Assembly (NCBI RefSeq): GCF_000003605.2
Contig: NW_003106594.1
Span: forward strand, 48,042-71,854
Direction of reading: 5' to 3'
Source: Saccoglossus kowalevskii
Lineage: Eukaryota > Hemichordata > Enteropneusta > Harrimaniidae
DNA: 23,813 nucleotides
The first letter of the stretch is position 1, and every line of letters starts with the position of its first letter. Of the stretch, positions 1 through 11,396 are shown piece by piece. Both the position numbers and the translations under genes were made by a program. Below the pieces are notes generated by a model. The model was not told the origin of the DNA and did not search any database. It saw nothing but the letters and a program-made list of their open reading frames with translations.

Positions 1-737
1 TGAGAACCTGTCACTAGATCTGTTGAGGTGCACTTGGGATAGTCTGGCAGCGGATAGCTCAAATCCACAAGCTCTACTACGTGTGACGTTCTGCCTTTGG
101 TGTTTTTAGCCCAACAACTCAGAGTATATAATAAATCGCTAGGTTGGAAATTTGTTATTGTCAATGTCAGTTCTGTGTCGGTAGTGATCTCATATCGGAG
201 TTCATCGGGAAGATCGGTTGAATCGTCGAATCGCCACTCTATGTCACTTATGCCAGGACTGGCAATGGCTTCACACGTTAATGTTAGGCTTTGTCCCATG
301 CTGACTTGTATTATATCGTCCGGTGTAATGAATATAACGGGTGGGTGACTTACTCTCATCGGTTCAATCTCACAATATCTGGGTTCTGGTAGTTCCGGGT
401 GTGTTTCTTGGCAGGTAATTGTAGCTCCATTGTCCATCCACGACATTTGCCAAGCGTATGAAATTCGCGATAATTCCTGACGGTCGTCGTCTTCCCGTGT
501 ACCATTCAACACTTCGGTTCCCCGCATTAACACCAGAGTAGGCAGTGGATCGGCACCACCCCGAGAATCACAGGATACTCGCGCGCTGTTCCCAACTTGA
601 TTCGGTCTGCTCGCGTAGTTTATACCAGAGGTCAGACATTCGGGAAAGTCGTCTCGCGGTGGAATAGCAGACACGAAAACGGCTTCAGTAATACACAGTG
701 TGAGCACGAACCAAAATGATCTGTTTGTCGAAATCAT
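1..737 (-). CDS. Immunoglobulin-superfamily protein, N-terminal part (signal peptide plus two Ig domains), cut by window edge
   Basis: Reading leftwards from the ATG at 737-735, the frame stays open for 245 codons to the window edge. An in-frame TGA lies about 45 nt upstream, and this is the first in-frame ATG after it. Residues 1-24 form a signal peptide (hydrophobic core FWFVLTLCI, likely cleavage after VSA). Ig domain 1 (about 30-128) has the core cysteine pair C56/C109; the stretch ending DNGATITCQ resembles C2-set_2 (CD80-like) Ig domains of cell-adhesion proteins. C34 and C122 could form an extra disulphide. Ig domain 2 (about 132-226) has C155 (SLTLTC), W168 and C208, with the LTLTI strand between. 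A third domain seems to start at DYPKC (C236). N78-G-T is a possible N-glycosylation site. Expected role: secreted or cell-surface recognition or adhesion. Membrane anchor and family are not visible. No intron interrupts the two domains. Nephrin, Kirre and CADM relatives are possible, but none can be chosen. Confidence 0.88.
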   Translation of the reverse strand, partial: MISTNRSFWFVLTLCITEAVFVSAIPPRDDFPECLTSGINYASRPNQVGNSARVSCDSRGGADPLPTLVLMRGTEVLNGTREDDDRQELSRISYAWQMSWMDNGATITCQETHPELPEPRYCEIEPMRVSHPPVIFITPDDIIQVSMGQSLTLTCEAIASPGISDIEWRFDDSTDLPDELRYEITTDTELTLTITNFQPSDLLYTLSCWAKNTKGRTSHVVELVDLSYPLPDYPKCTSTDLVTGS

Positions 738-2382
738 GGCTGGTATTTGGCGTTTGACAACATTGAACAAAATGAAATGAGATCACACAGCATTATGATT
801 GAATTTCAAATGACGTTCGCGACGTTGTTGCTGCATGTCCACCCGTCCGCCTAACATTATGGAGGTGATCTATAAATAAATCGGAAATGAGAAAAATATT
901 AATCTATTACAATACACTCATGACGAGTTGTCAGTGGTAAACAAAACATAAGGAAGTAGAGAATGAACAGTCACTATCCCCACCTTTAATGTTGACGTTC
1001 GGGAACACAATTTAGCTTTCCCCGGACTACATAAAGAACAGCCTGTACCTGGCTGTACCTGACGACTGTCAAAACCCACTGAGAGGCGTACAAAGACGTA
1101 TTACAAACTTATACGCACACACAAAAAGAGTTCAGTTTTTGACCGAAATCTATTCTTCACTTCCGAATAAGTATTGTCATGTTTTGTTATGGTAATCTCT
1201 ACATTTAGTTCTCCTTACGTGGACCAGAGGGTGCTGTCAAAATAGTTTGTTTTTCGTTTGCTTTTATACAAAAGAAACGAATTTCCAAACTCAGAAGAGC
1301 GCAAGGCGTCTATTGGTGTCCCACACCAGAGTTCAAAAGTGTGGTCGCTCGGCACAGCTTTCGTTTCTTTTAACACAAAGACAAATTTAGGAATCTTCGA
1401 GGTTCATGTTAAACGAAACGACACTTGAGGGGCACGAAGCAGTCACTTTAGGGAATACATACAATAACACACACACATGTAATAAAAAGTGACAGTGAAG
1501 ATGAAATGGCGATGTCGAACAAAAAGCGTCCCGTGTCTATTCAACCTTTTAACTCGCTTCGCTAATAATGTGCTACAGTTTACCTTTTCGGCTTTCCGTT
1601 TCCCACACCAAGTCGAACACTATTTAGTGTGTATAATCAACACCCGCTGGCGTGTCTTGATTCTCCCAACGTGCTTCCCCAGCGATCGCTACCACAAATA
1701 GAGAAAGATCCGATATGCGGCAACTTAATTGTATTGTTGTTTTCACCAGCACACTAAGAAGTTTGACCTTGTCAGTATTGTAAAACACCTGAATAGGAAG
1801 ACGTATATTATCTGTATGGCAATACAATCGCAGTCAAAGCAATAAAACTCATTGTCAATATCTCGCCTCAGCCGTCGTTGAACATTCAGACAAACTGAGG
1901 TATAACATGAACTATCGATGTACGCAGCAGCGCTCATAAGGTGTGGATTTGCTTTGATTTGATAATTTCGATATTATTTGTTCTTGCCCTCGCTGTTAAA
2001 AGCAACAATTAGAACGCATCGCAATTTGACCGGGGTATGCTTGATGTATGGATTGAGGAGAAGGAGAATAAGATTGTGGTAACAGACGCTAAATTAAAGC
2101 TCACATGACGAACGTGGGCTGGTATAACAACAAATGGGGGCGAGAAATACAATACGCACCTAAACAGTTCATAGATGCGAGAAACGAAGGACGTCGGCAC
2201 GCTTTGTCGGTGACCATCGAACTAGACTGCCGTACAATAAACGTTTCACACCTATTGAAGAGCAGAAGCAACTCTTAAAAAGAACGCCAAGACACATATA
2301 GTACGTTGATTATTTTTTGTCAATAAACGAAACAGTTGTCATACAAAAACAAGGTTATCACATGATTGACTATCAATCAAGC

Positions 2383-2384
<2 letters not shown>
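738..2384. other. Non-coding 5' flank of the Ig gene, no gene recognised
   Basis: This is the upstream side of the minus-strand Ig gene. The near 150 bases hold several out-of-frame ATGs and the in-frame TGA that supports the start at 737. No convincing TATA box at a useful distance and no splice acceptor feeding the 737 exon were identified, so the transcription start is not placed. The rest is AT-rich with short open frames (under 75 codons) that resemble no protein I know. Confidence 0.6.

Positions 2385-2431
<47 letters not shown>
2385..2431. repeat. (TCAA)n tetranucleotide microsatellite
   Basis: About 11.75 uninterrupted copies of TCAA are visible. Imperfect relatives (tatcaatcaagcattcaatc) lie just upstream, which suggests the array grew from an older, broken repeat. 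Length variation between individuals is expected. Confidence 0.97.
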
Positions 2432-2736
2432 GCCAGTCAGACACGGAACGTCCGTTTCTGTGATAGGAAATTCTGCTACATTTATATCTTTTTTTAATAA
2501 TGAAGTTTACATTCGGCGATTTACAGTCACATGGTCAGGTTGCCAAGGTTAAAGCATATCACCAACTACAAAATTAGTCCAAATTGCTGGAACAGAAAAA
2601 CAAATCATTCCGATCTCCATGCAGATTATATACATATATCTATTAACACATCACTCGCTTTGAAGAACTCTTATAGCTACTCCAACACCAAGTGTTATCA
2701 TTTGAACGGCGTACCAGTTCCGATTGTACGTGTACC

Positions 2737-2838
2737 TGATTGGCTACACAATCATGACACGTGACAGTCAGACCAATCAAAGAGCAGCTTGTTTGTAGAC
2801 ACGTTTTTTTCGACCTATCAAATTCCGCCTTATATATA
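2737..2838 (+). promoter_or_regulatory. Promoter-like CCAAT / E-box / TATA group
   Basis: Two CCAAT boxes in opposite orientation (TGATTGG at 2737-2743, CCAATCA at 2773-2779) flank an E-box CACGTG at 2758-2763. A TATATATA stretch follows at 2831-2838, about 55 bases after the second CCAAT box. Order and spacing would suit a plus-strand start near 2860. No coding exon was recognised downstream, so this may be a non-coding RNA promoter, a relic or chance. Confidence 0.25.
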
Positions 2839-4219
2839 TGCTTCGACTCATCTGAAATGTTGGCGAAAAATCTTAATTTTTGGTTAAATTTCAACCTGAT
2901 TTCACAATTTCTAATTAGCTGCAGTTTTTATCAATACTTTGAGAACAAATATGAACACAATTACACGGGTTTCTATGGTGACCAAAGGTGACTTTGCCGT
3001 TTTAAGTGTCAAGTTGTTTAATACGAACCGTATCAGGAAGAAAGTACAAAAAGCCTTTCGGCAACTTTAAAGTTCAAATGGGATTATGTCTCCGCTTTTA
3101 GACGAGCGACATTGGAGACCTCTTTAATTTAATCTCTCCGATTGTGAGAACCACTTTATAATTTGATCTTTCATCTTGTAAGTACCACGAAAGGTTGGTC
3201 ACGGCAGAAGAAAGAAGTTGAAAAAAAGAATAGTAAGCTTCCAGATAAACCATATACTGACAAAAGACGTACATCCATGTACTGGCAGTACTGCTTGAAT
3301 GTTTGCCACGGCTGAATAGCGTTACAACTGCTTTCATATAAACCTGAGAAATCACACCCAGAGAGAGGACAACGATAGACAACGGCCTACATTCCATCAC
3401 ATAACGAATCGTTGTTAATTAAAAAATCAATTAAAGAAAGAGGTAAATCAAACGACTGTTAATCTCGTAATAGATTGTGGATGGTGAAAAGAAAGCAATT
3501 GTTAACAGCGCGTGGTCAATTTTTGCTATCTGGCGATGGGCATATACTCGTAGTTAGTTTTTTTTTAAATTCATAAGTAAGGTGTAACTATTGCGAGAAA
3601 ACGAAAACGTTTGAGCTATAACGCTATACCAGAGGTAAGTCTTACCGGCTCTCATCACAAATAATAATAATATAATAAACGTATAAGTCGACCGCCAGTC
3701 TCTTTGTATATGGGTTACTTATTTATTAATCGGGAACATTTTCTCATGTTGTGATAAGTATCGTGATCATGTAAACGTGTATGGATTGGTGACGGCGCTA
3801 AGTTGCCAACTACGCCTTCTGTGTATATACCCTTATACACGTCTATGTACAGGCGCGGTTGCTTACAACCAATGCGTCAGGTCTAATTATTATAATTGGT
3901 CAGCTAATTGCATTAAATCAAATAAGTACCTAATGTTAACGCGCAGAGACAACATAATCTAAAATAGTCAGACGACAATGTCTTTGAATTAAACACGATC
4001 GGGACACAATCACTATACACACGTGATTACTTTCGCTAGGAAAGGTGGGGGTTCAGAAACACAAAGGTTTTCCAGTTTTCGAATGAGTACAATTTAAAAG
4101 GCGATAGTCGCCACGACATATATCGCGTTAGGGGTGCGTCCCGTGTATACAGCACGTGTAAAATACATTGTCTGTTTACTACTACATGTAGTTTATCCGA
4201 ATGCGCGTTGCAAAATAGT

Positions 4220-4254
4220 AGCAAAAATAAACAAGCCAGCAAAAATAAACAAGC
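4220..4254. repeat. Tandem duplication of a 17-bp word
   Basis: Two exact copies of agcaaaaataaacaagc lie at 4220-4236 and 4238-4254, separated by one base (period 18). No function is suggested. Confidence 0.9.
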
Positions 4255-7200
4255 GTACATAGCTATATCTTGAAATAGTAAGACTACACATTTTTCTGCA
4301 CAAAATAGAAAATATTATAACAGCGTTTGATACGTATGGATCTAATTTTCAACCCCAATGACAGTAGTCTGGATGACGAGGCGAGGTTACTAGTATTTCT
4401 ACTCGCTCATTGAAGAAGAACAACGATGAATTGTTAGTAAATGGATGTATGGCTAAATAAATAATTGTAACACCTGGTGCATCTTAAGTAGGACTTTGGT
4501 ATAATTGTATGTTTATTTTTTTTTATTTGGTTCTTTACACTATTTTGATCGATAAACTTAATAATGTAATGCGAGTACCCGACTAGGTTACTTTCATTCG
4601 TGATAATATTACAATAGCGACTGAATAGGAGCCATACTGTGTTTTATTTATTTTTCTTGACGTATTGTCTTTATACTGCGTGTTTAACTTTTGAAGAAAT
4701 GAACATCGATAGTACATCATTACATTTCACCGCGTTTGGCACCACGATAAAAGCTTGTCTTTAATGGGTGTTCACGCTTGGTTGATATTTTCAAAAAAAA
4801 ACAAGCGCATTCCCTTTTAACTTATTTGAAGCAGCTGTGACCTCTTATACATATGGATACAATGAACTAACCTTCCTACATCTCGATACACCTGTGCTTG
4901 CCAAACTAGTATTCACGATGGAGTGAATAAATTGAGCAATAAATCACGACACGGATGTAAGAAAAATACAATAGGCACACATCCGTGGGAACTCATATAC
5001 GGCAGTATAACTCACTCTTAATCGGGCCAGCGTATTTGTAGTACCTGTTGAATGCATTGCGTAAATCAGTTCAGTAAAGTTTACTTACGTTTTTCATCTA
5101 CTCACATACAAGCGTGTAAGCTCCGACCATTGGCCCTCGCATGTAAGAGGCTATTCGTAGAGTTTGATTAGCGAAGGGGTGGGTGTGTCGACTAATTACA
5201 GCATTGGGTAACTTAATTTATTAGATTTGATCTGCGTTCATTTATACTGTCTAGCATATGCCGTAGCTGGTTAATAGGACACGTCTGTCTTTTTATGGCA
5301 TTCGATACACAAAGACGAAGAAACAAAGACGCCGCGGCACTGTAATCTTAACGGCTTTAACAGTGGGTAGATTCAATGAAAGTGAACCGTAAATCTAGTG
5401 TCTCAACTCGTCAAAAGAATACTTTCTTTGTAATGTAGAGTTTCTGCGTAGGGCGTTAAATGAACCGATGTTAAAAGATTACCGTCCATGCAAAGGCCGG
5501 TTGATTTAAAGTTATGCGACGAGGAATTGTCTTGTTGACACCGTGTCGCAGGGCACGGGGTTAGTTCGCCGGTAATTTAACTGCAATCGAATACCACTAA
5601 AGTTTCTTTAACAAATACACTGGCTACATCTTCAACGTCATTTTTCGAGTGAAGAATAAACACACCCACCAACAGAAAAGGGGAAAAATCTTCTGTTTAA
5701 GCCGTGTTTCACACAGTATTGTGTGCAGTACGTGCGAAATCCGAAATAATTTGTGTGCGTGTGTCCTCTGTGAGTTCTCGCTGCGTGATCAAGTGAACTA
5801 CCGTATTGATGTTGACTCAGAAACTGTCCAAACAAGTGGCACGAAAACGAGGCATGTTAAAACCAATAAAAACACATTAATGTTGTTCTTCTGGGATAGC
5901 GTTTACAAATTTCCAGCACTGTGAAGGATAGTATAAACACGGTTACTAGAAGAATCGTGGTATAAACTAATCTTTCGTGGGACCGTCGCTATTCAGGACG
6001 AGAGATGCATGTATATAAACACTTCTTTTGATTCTGTTTTTTTTCTTTTTAGTGAAAATGAATGTTTTGTATGGCTCTTTTTAGGGTTACAATGTCGAAT
6101 TCTGGCCCAAACAAATTTAGTTTTAAGTATTTCTTCTACGCAATTAGCGTGACTTAGACGGGTCTGCGATCTCTTGTCCACATTTGCGCGGACCAAAACA
6201 GAAAAGAAACGAAAATATATGCGTTCCCATATGCATTATGTCGAACATATACATTTACTAATTCTATTGTTTAACAGTTTATTGTGTGAACCAAATCGGA
6301 TTGTGATTTATCATATACTAAAAATGTTGTGTTTGCAGGACGCGCGACAGTATTTGTTAGATGAAAAATCAAAAACAATAATACGCATATGTAGTGATTG
6401 TTCTTGTACGTACCAAAAATACTATTGCACATGCGTATTAGAGAATTTCATTGCTAAAATATTTGCTACCAGAACAGCGTTTGTTAGGTCACGAAAAACT
6501 ATAGTCCAATGCAAATTTCTCATTTATATTGCATTAAATCGTTGTAGGTTTTGAGTAATTACGGACCGTTTGAAATATCATTCAACATATGTATTTATAG
6601 CTATTGAGGCTATAGGCTAATGCGCACGTTATTTTGCATATTTGCAATGTATTCTAGGAGATATCAGCACATTGTAAATAACGAAACAAATACTATGTGT
6701 TATCGCACTGAAAATTCAATATTAATTTTTAAAAATAATAATAAATGACATTTTCATCCAATGTCATTGAGCAACATTTCTAGATATGAATAAATACATT
6801 TTATTATAGGAACCAGTGCTCAGTTTTAACCATTTCTTATGCCATTTGAAACTCGTCTTTCGAACAATTAGGAATCCCAATTGTATTAACCCATAATATC
6901 TAGAGCATGAAGAAGAAGACATATAATTACATAAGACATAATTACCACTTTGCAAATGTGTGCGGTACCATCCCCTGAACAATATATGCACCGTCAAATG
7001 TTGAGATTGTGCATGGGAAAAGCGGGTTTCATGAATTTAGATCGTGTTGTATTAACTGACACTCATTGACTTAGGCGGTTTTTGTGTACCTGACGTTCAG
7101 TCACATTGTAGATATAAATCCCTCCAGTACTCTCAAAATAAATAGAGCGGGATAGTGAGGCCAACATATTTTATTTTAATATATTTAAACAAATTGTATT

Positions 7201-8695
7201 CCGGTGATGATATCGCCGAACTGACAATGATGTTTTTGGGAATCATGGTTGTTAAGATGAATTTGACCAACAGGATTTACTGAGCATTCTCGACATTTCT
7301 TTGGTCTACATGACACATCGTGACAATCATTGAAAATCAGATATTTTTGGAAAGGATGTTTAACTTAGTTGATTGTTCTTGATTCATATTCTAGACAGGG
7401 TTTTTAAGTTCCATTCGCACATTGCAAGTATGTGAAAGAAGCTAAAAACGCGGGGAAAAAACTAAAAAAAAAACAACATATCAGACAGTTTTATCCTAAT
7501 TTCACCCATTCTGTAATCCTTTCTGAAAGCCGAACATATTCATACAAACCATTGTAACCATAAATAAAAACAGGATTGTACTATAAACTTGTTTAGTCTA
7601 AGAACGGAATACCATTTATGGGATAGTATTTTAAGAGGGAATTGACCAGTTGAGTGGTGCCAAAAAAGTACACAATATCCACTTACAGTATGAGACAAAG
7701 CAGGTCATCGAGGTCTCACAAAGAGTACAGATGCACTCGGTATTTACAACTCAAAAGATTGATCTTGGTTTTTTTAAAGGTTACGGTGGACTTGGTGACA
7801 TATATTTGAACTTTGAGAACACTAACTCTGGATGTCATATATTCATTTCCAACAGTTTTCTCATTTCCACGTTTTCGTCGTATACCAGACAGTAAAAAAA
7901 GTCGCAACCGACTGGCCACTCTAAAACCTTCTTACTCTTACCCATATTTTAACAATACATGGCGGTAATGACGTCATTGTAACGTTGCTTTCCAACCAAA
8001 TCTCCTATTACGTACGCGGCGTCCGAAATTGAACAACCTGACACTACGAAATGTTCGTTGCGTCCAGTAAATTGTTTTGTTTGAAATCACGTATCAGTAG
8101 TTTTTCTAGATTTTGATTTATTCATCAACAATTCTAACTTCTAGCTTATAACTTTATTTCCAACTAACATAGAAACAGTATAACAACCCAACGTAGTTGT
8201 ACCATGTGACGATGCAATGCTGTTGTTAATGTCATGAGTGGCAGGTTGAAGTAAAGTTAGGGATTAGACTAATCCCACTTCAGCCACATGCGTCCCGATT
8301 CTATTGACCGAGTACGAGTGCCGCTGTACATCCATTTGTCTAGTCCACTTGTTGTTGTGCTTCATTTTTACAATTGGGCGGGTGGTTTTCCAGATTGTGA
8401 TCGCCAGACTAAGTAAATACGCCATATTGAAATTGAATGAGTTGATGTTATCGGACTTTCAAGGGTCCTTATCTTTTTCTTTAGTCTCTGCGATCTACAG
8501 CAAGGTCGCCCTGAGGCTGTAGTCCCATGATGTTCGCTCAGGCATGATTATGTTGTTACATTGTAACAATAAAAACAGGGCTATGGAGCTAACTTAACTA
8601 TATCATCGGCGTTGGTTTTCAAATTACAGCGACAAAGTTGCCGCGCCACGTAGTGTCCCTTGCAACGTATTCAGCGCGTGTTCGTTTTTGCGAAA

Positions 8696-8920
8696 TTTAA
8701 ACGAGCGCTGCGTGGCGATAAAATTGGTAAATTGCATATATTTAAACGAGCGCTGCGTGGCGATAAAATTGGTAAATTGCATATATTTAAACGAGCGCTG
8801 CGTGGCGATAAAATTGGTAAATTGCATATATTTAAACGAGCGCTGCGTGGCGATAAAATTGGTAAATTGCATATATTTAAACGAGCGCTGCGTGGCGATA
8901 AAATTGTTAAATTGCATATA
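8696..8920. repeat. 45-bp minisatellite, five copies
   Basis: The array starts at 8696, 8741, 8786, 8831 and 8876. Copies 1-4 read identically over all 45 bases; copy 5 differs by one base (ggtaaa to gttaaa). The unit contains two palindromic hexamers (TTTAAA and AGCGCT) and a GC-rich block gctgcgtggcg inside AT-rich DNA. Because 45 is divisible by three and the unit lacks stops in several frames, open frames of 87-127 codons run through it on both strands. These are a by-product of the repeat rather than genes. Near-identity of copies implies recent expansion or homogenisation. Confidence 0.97.
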
Positions 8921-10957
8921 TTTGTTTTCTTCATTATATTTTTCTCAGTTTTTTTATCTACTGCTGAGAAAAAAAATCTTTACTCTTAGGTCTGTGACTT
9001 TGTGTTTTGTTTATTTCAAATGGGTTACCCCTTGCCGACAGTATTTTATCATGAACAATTTTTGCTTTTAATGTAGAAACACCTGTGCAAAAAACGTCAT
9101 GATAAAACGAATCTTTTTGAACAGGAACAATATACCGAGTAATGGAACAGCAGAACGTGTCTATCGCATACAATAATGCTGAGTTGATTTAGAACCAGTA
9201 CGTCGAAGAAGCTCGGGAAAATACCATTCATACACAACTATTTAATAACGCCAGATATTCGTATTTTCAAGTTAAATACCCGCCACTCTTCAGAAAAAGC
9301 ACCCAGTGGAAAAGTAAACATACATTGGCGACGGAATTCTTCGTATTCTTTGTCGTAATAGGGTCATCCGAAAATCCGGGTTCAATCGCGTCTGGTGGTC
9401 TTTATTATTTGAGAATAGATTGTTTGGGTGTAGGAATAAGCTTTCAGGTGAACGGGTCGGTGCATTATGGGAAACCTAATTGAACCACACAAAGGGGAAG
9501 TAGATATGTGTTGGTATTCCCAATATACTGTAAACAAATAAAAAACTTCAATTACAAAAAAAAAATACTTCGCTTTAAAGGAGGAATGTGCGACGTATTT
9601 AGTTAATGTTCACTGTGACGACGACTTTGACCGTGCTGATAGTGCAAATTAAAACGTAAAGCTAGTGGGCAGGGGATTCTTGTTCGACCCATTGTGTAGA
9701 TGAATCGATGCGAGACTAAGAGACGTGATCTTATCTGCGTGCTAACGATACATTATTAAGATTACTTCGGATCTTTTAATCAGTTAATTAGTTTACCTTT
9801 GGACGTTTGCTTCTAAGGGCCGACATTCTGACTTTCATTATCATCGTGAAACATATCCGACTTCAAAACACATCTATTAGACCATTAGACAGTTGTAAGT
9901 GTCACGCACTACTGTCGAGTACGTCATCAAATCCGCCATTTTGTTTTATCCTTGTTCGTTGCTATTCGTGTTATAATCACAAATTGTCCTTCAAGTTTAA
10001 ATATATATTTATCGCTCCCTGACTTTGGAGGTAAATGTTTGAAAAATCATGAAAAACCCGGAATCGCAACATTGAATATGTTCGTTTGGTATAACGGGGT
10101 TTATTCACTCATGTGCATATGCATATGCGTACTAATTTATTTACATATATTAGAGTAAGTCTGAGATCCCGCGCTTTCTTAATTTCTATGTATGGAAACG
10201 ATAAGTAACTAATCGTTTTAAGATTACATGTGTTTTTCTTATCTCGATGATTTTGTCAAAAGATGTTTGATCATAGAAGTAGTGGGGGAGACGATGCGCA
10301 AAGCTCGTTAAAAATAGGAAAGCTAAATAAAATTCGTCTTCAATTCGTTTTCAATCACCCGCCAATGCATAAATATTATTTGTGTCAGTATATTCTTAGA
10401 AAACAAACGTCTAAAACATTTAAATTTAAAGTATTTAATAATGACCATTTAAGTTTGCAAATGACTGTATATGCATGCAGAATTTGGTTTAAAGAACTTG
10501 TGCGATCAGATGACCAGAAATACTTGAATGTTGCACTTGCTGGTTTTATTGTTAGTGAATCTATAAACAGACGATATACTTACTAGTGGCAAGTGATCTG
10601 ACTCAGTACGAGGAACAAATAACAAACAAACAATAAATATGCTGAATGTAGCGCTAAATAACTTGTACAATTATTACTATGCACGCAAAATCCCGAATAA
10701 CTACAGTCACATATTCCTCTCTATTAATATATTAATATTTAACGTGCAGCACATTGATGAAATGATTGCCTAAAAGTATCGATCACATTGTCTTTGGTTT
10801 AGTAAAGTTGTCCTCATGACCTCGGGAATTATTTATAACATGGTTACGTCATCATTTAAAGTAGTCTTTTTCTCCGACTATGATCAAAAGTTCATGATTC
10901 AATTTTGGTAATTATAATTGATCTTCAAATAGTCCGATGCTTTTCGAAAGTACAATC
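8921..10957. other. Intergenic stretch, no gene recognised
   Basis: AT-rich DNA. The only notable items are a short block at about 9919-9975 resembling another at 19591-19645, and a 107-codon open frame at 10263-10586 (plus strand) whose composition looks protein-like but which matches no family I recognise. No clean splice signals were seen around that frame. Confidence 0.55.
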
Positions 10958-11144
10958 TACTGTAGAATACTTTATTTTCGCTTGGAATTTATTTTCGCTA
11001 TCTTCGAAATCCAACGAATATACTTTTTTTCATATATTTCACATTAAACTCATCAAAAATCAGTGAAAATAAATTCTAAGCAAAACGCCCAAAATATCTT
11101 TTCAGCAAAAATTAATTCCAGCGAAAATAAAGTATTCCACAGTA
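10958..11144. mobile_element. MITE-like foldback element, 187 bp, flanked by TA
   Basis: The ends are long inverted repeats of about 40 bases. The left reads TACTGTAGAATACTTTATTT and continues TTCGCTTGGAATTT; the right end, reverse-complemented, reads TACTGTGGAATACTTTATTT and continues TTCGCTGGAATTAA. If the outer TA is the duplicated target, the terminal repeat starts CTGT(A/G)GAATAC. TA duplications are typical of Tc1/mariner-type transposition. There is no coding capacity, so it would be non-autonomous. Parent family is inferred only from the TA and the terminal repeats. Confidence 0.8.
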
Positions 11145-11396
11145 TTATATTCTATGTCGTGTTGTGTCGGGGTGCACACGTTGCAATGTTTTTATTCACG
11201 GCGAAGAATCTGTTCTGTTTCATTTAAATAGTTGAAAACCAGAAAATCTTTTATGAAGTTGCTTCTCATACTCAGCCCATGTTTCAAACAAGTCAGGTGA
11301 TAATCATTTGGATTCAATATATAACTCTGACGTTCCATGACAAAAAACGCAGAATGTTAATTTTTGTAACTAGACATGACCAATGTTCTAGCTTGA

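Larger units (their letters stand above)
2432..8695. other. Long intergenic stretch, no gene recognised
   Basis: About 6.3 kb of AT-rich DNA without a recognisable exon, RNA gene or intact mobile element. The longest open frames (100 codons on the minus strand at 3098-3400, 126 codons on the plus strand at 6174-6554) are of a length expected by chance here, and neither contains a family motif. The only structured sites seen are the promoter-like group at 2737-2838, the duplication at 4220-4254 and a perfect CRE palindrome at 7969-7976. Confidence 0.6.

Noticed and set aside
97-348. 83-codon plus-strand open frame over the Ig exon
   Set aside because: It is antisense to the well-supported Ig coding frame and has no features of its own.
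3098-3400. 100-codon minus-strand open frame with a hydrophobic start and a LSWYLQDE stretch vaguely like an Ig strand
   Set aside because: The cysteine pair and the other Ig anchors are missing in usable positions, and no acceptor/donor pair gives a better model. Kept only as a remark because neighbouring genes are Ig-type.
6174-6554. 126-codon open frame, plus strand
   Set aside because: No recognisable domain and a length within chance expectation for AT-rich DNA. An acceptor-like ttgtgtttgcag inside it was noted but does not lead to a known exon.
8624-9071. Four overlapping open frames of 87-127 codons on both strands
   Set aside because: All are produced by the 45-bp minisatellite, whose unit length is a multiple of three and lacks stops in those frames. 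Open reading on both strands at once argues against a gene.
10263-10586. 107-codon open frame with protein-like composition, plus strand
   Set aside because: No family recognised, no splice sites or promoter convincingly placed. A profile search would be needed to promote it.
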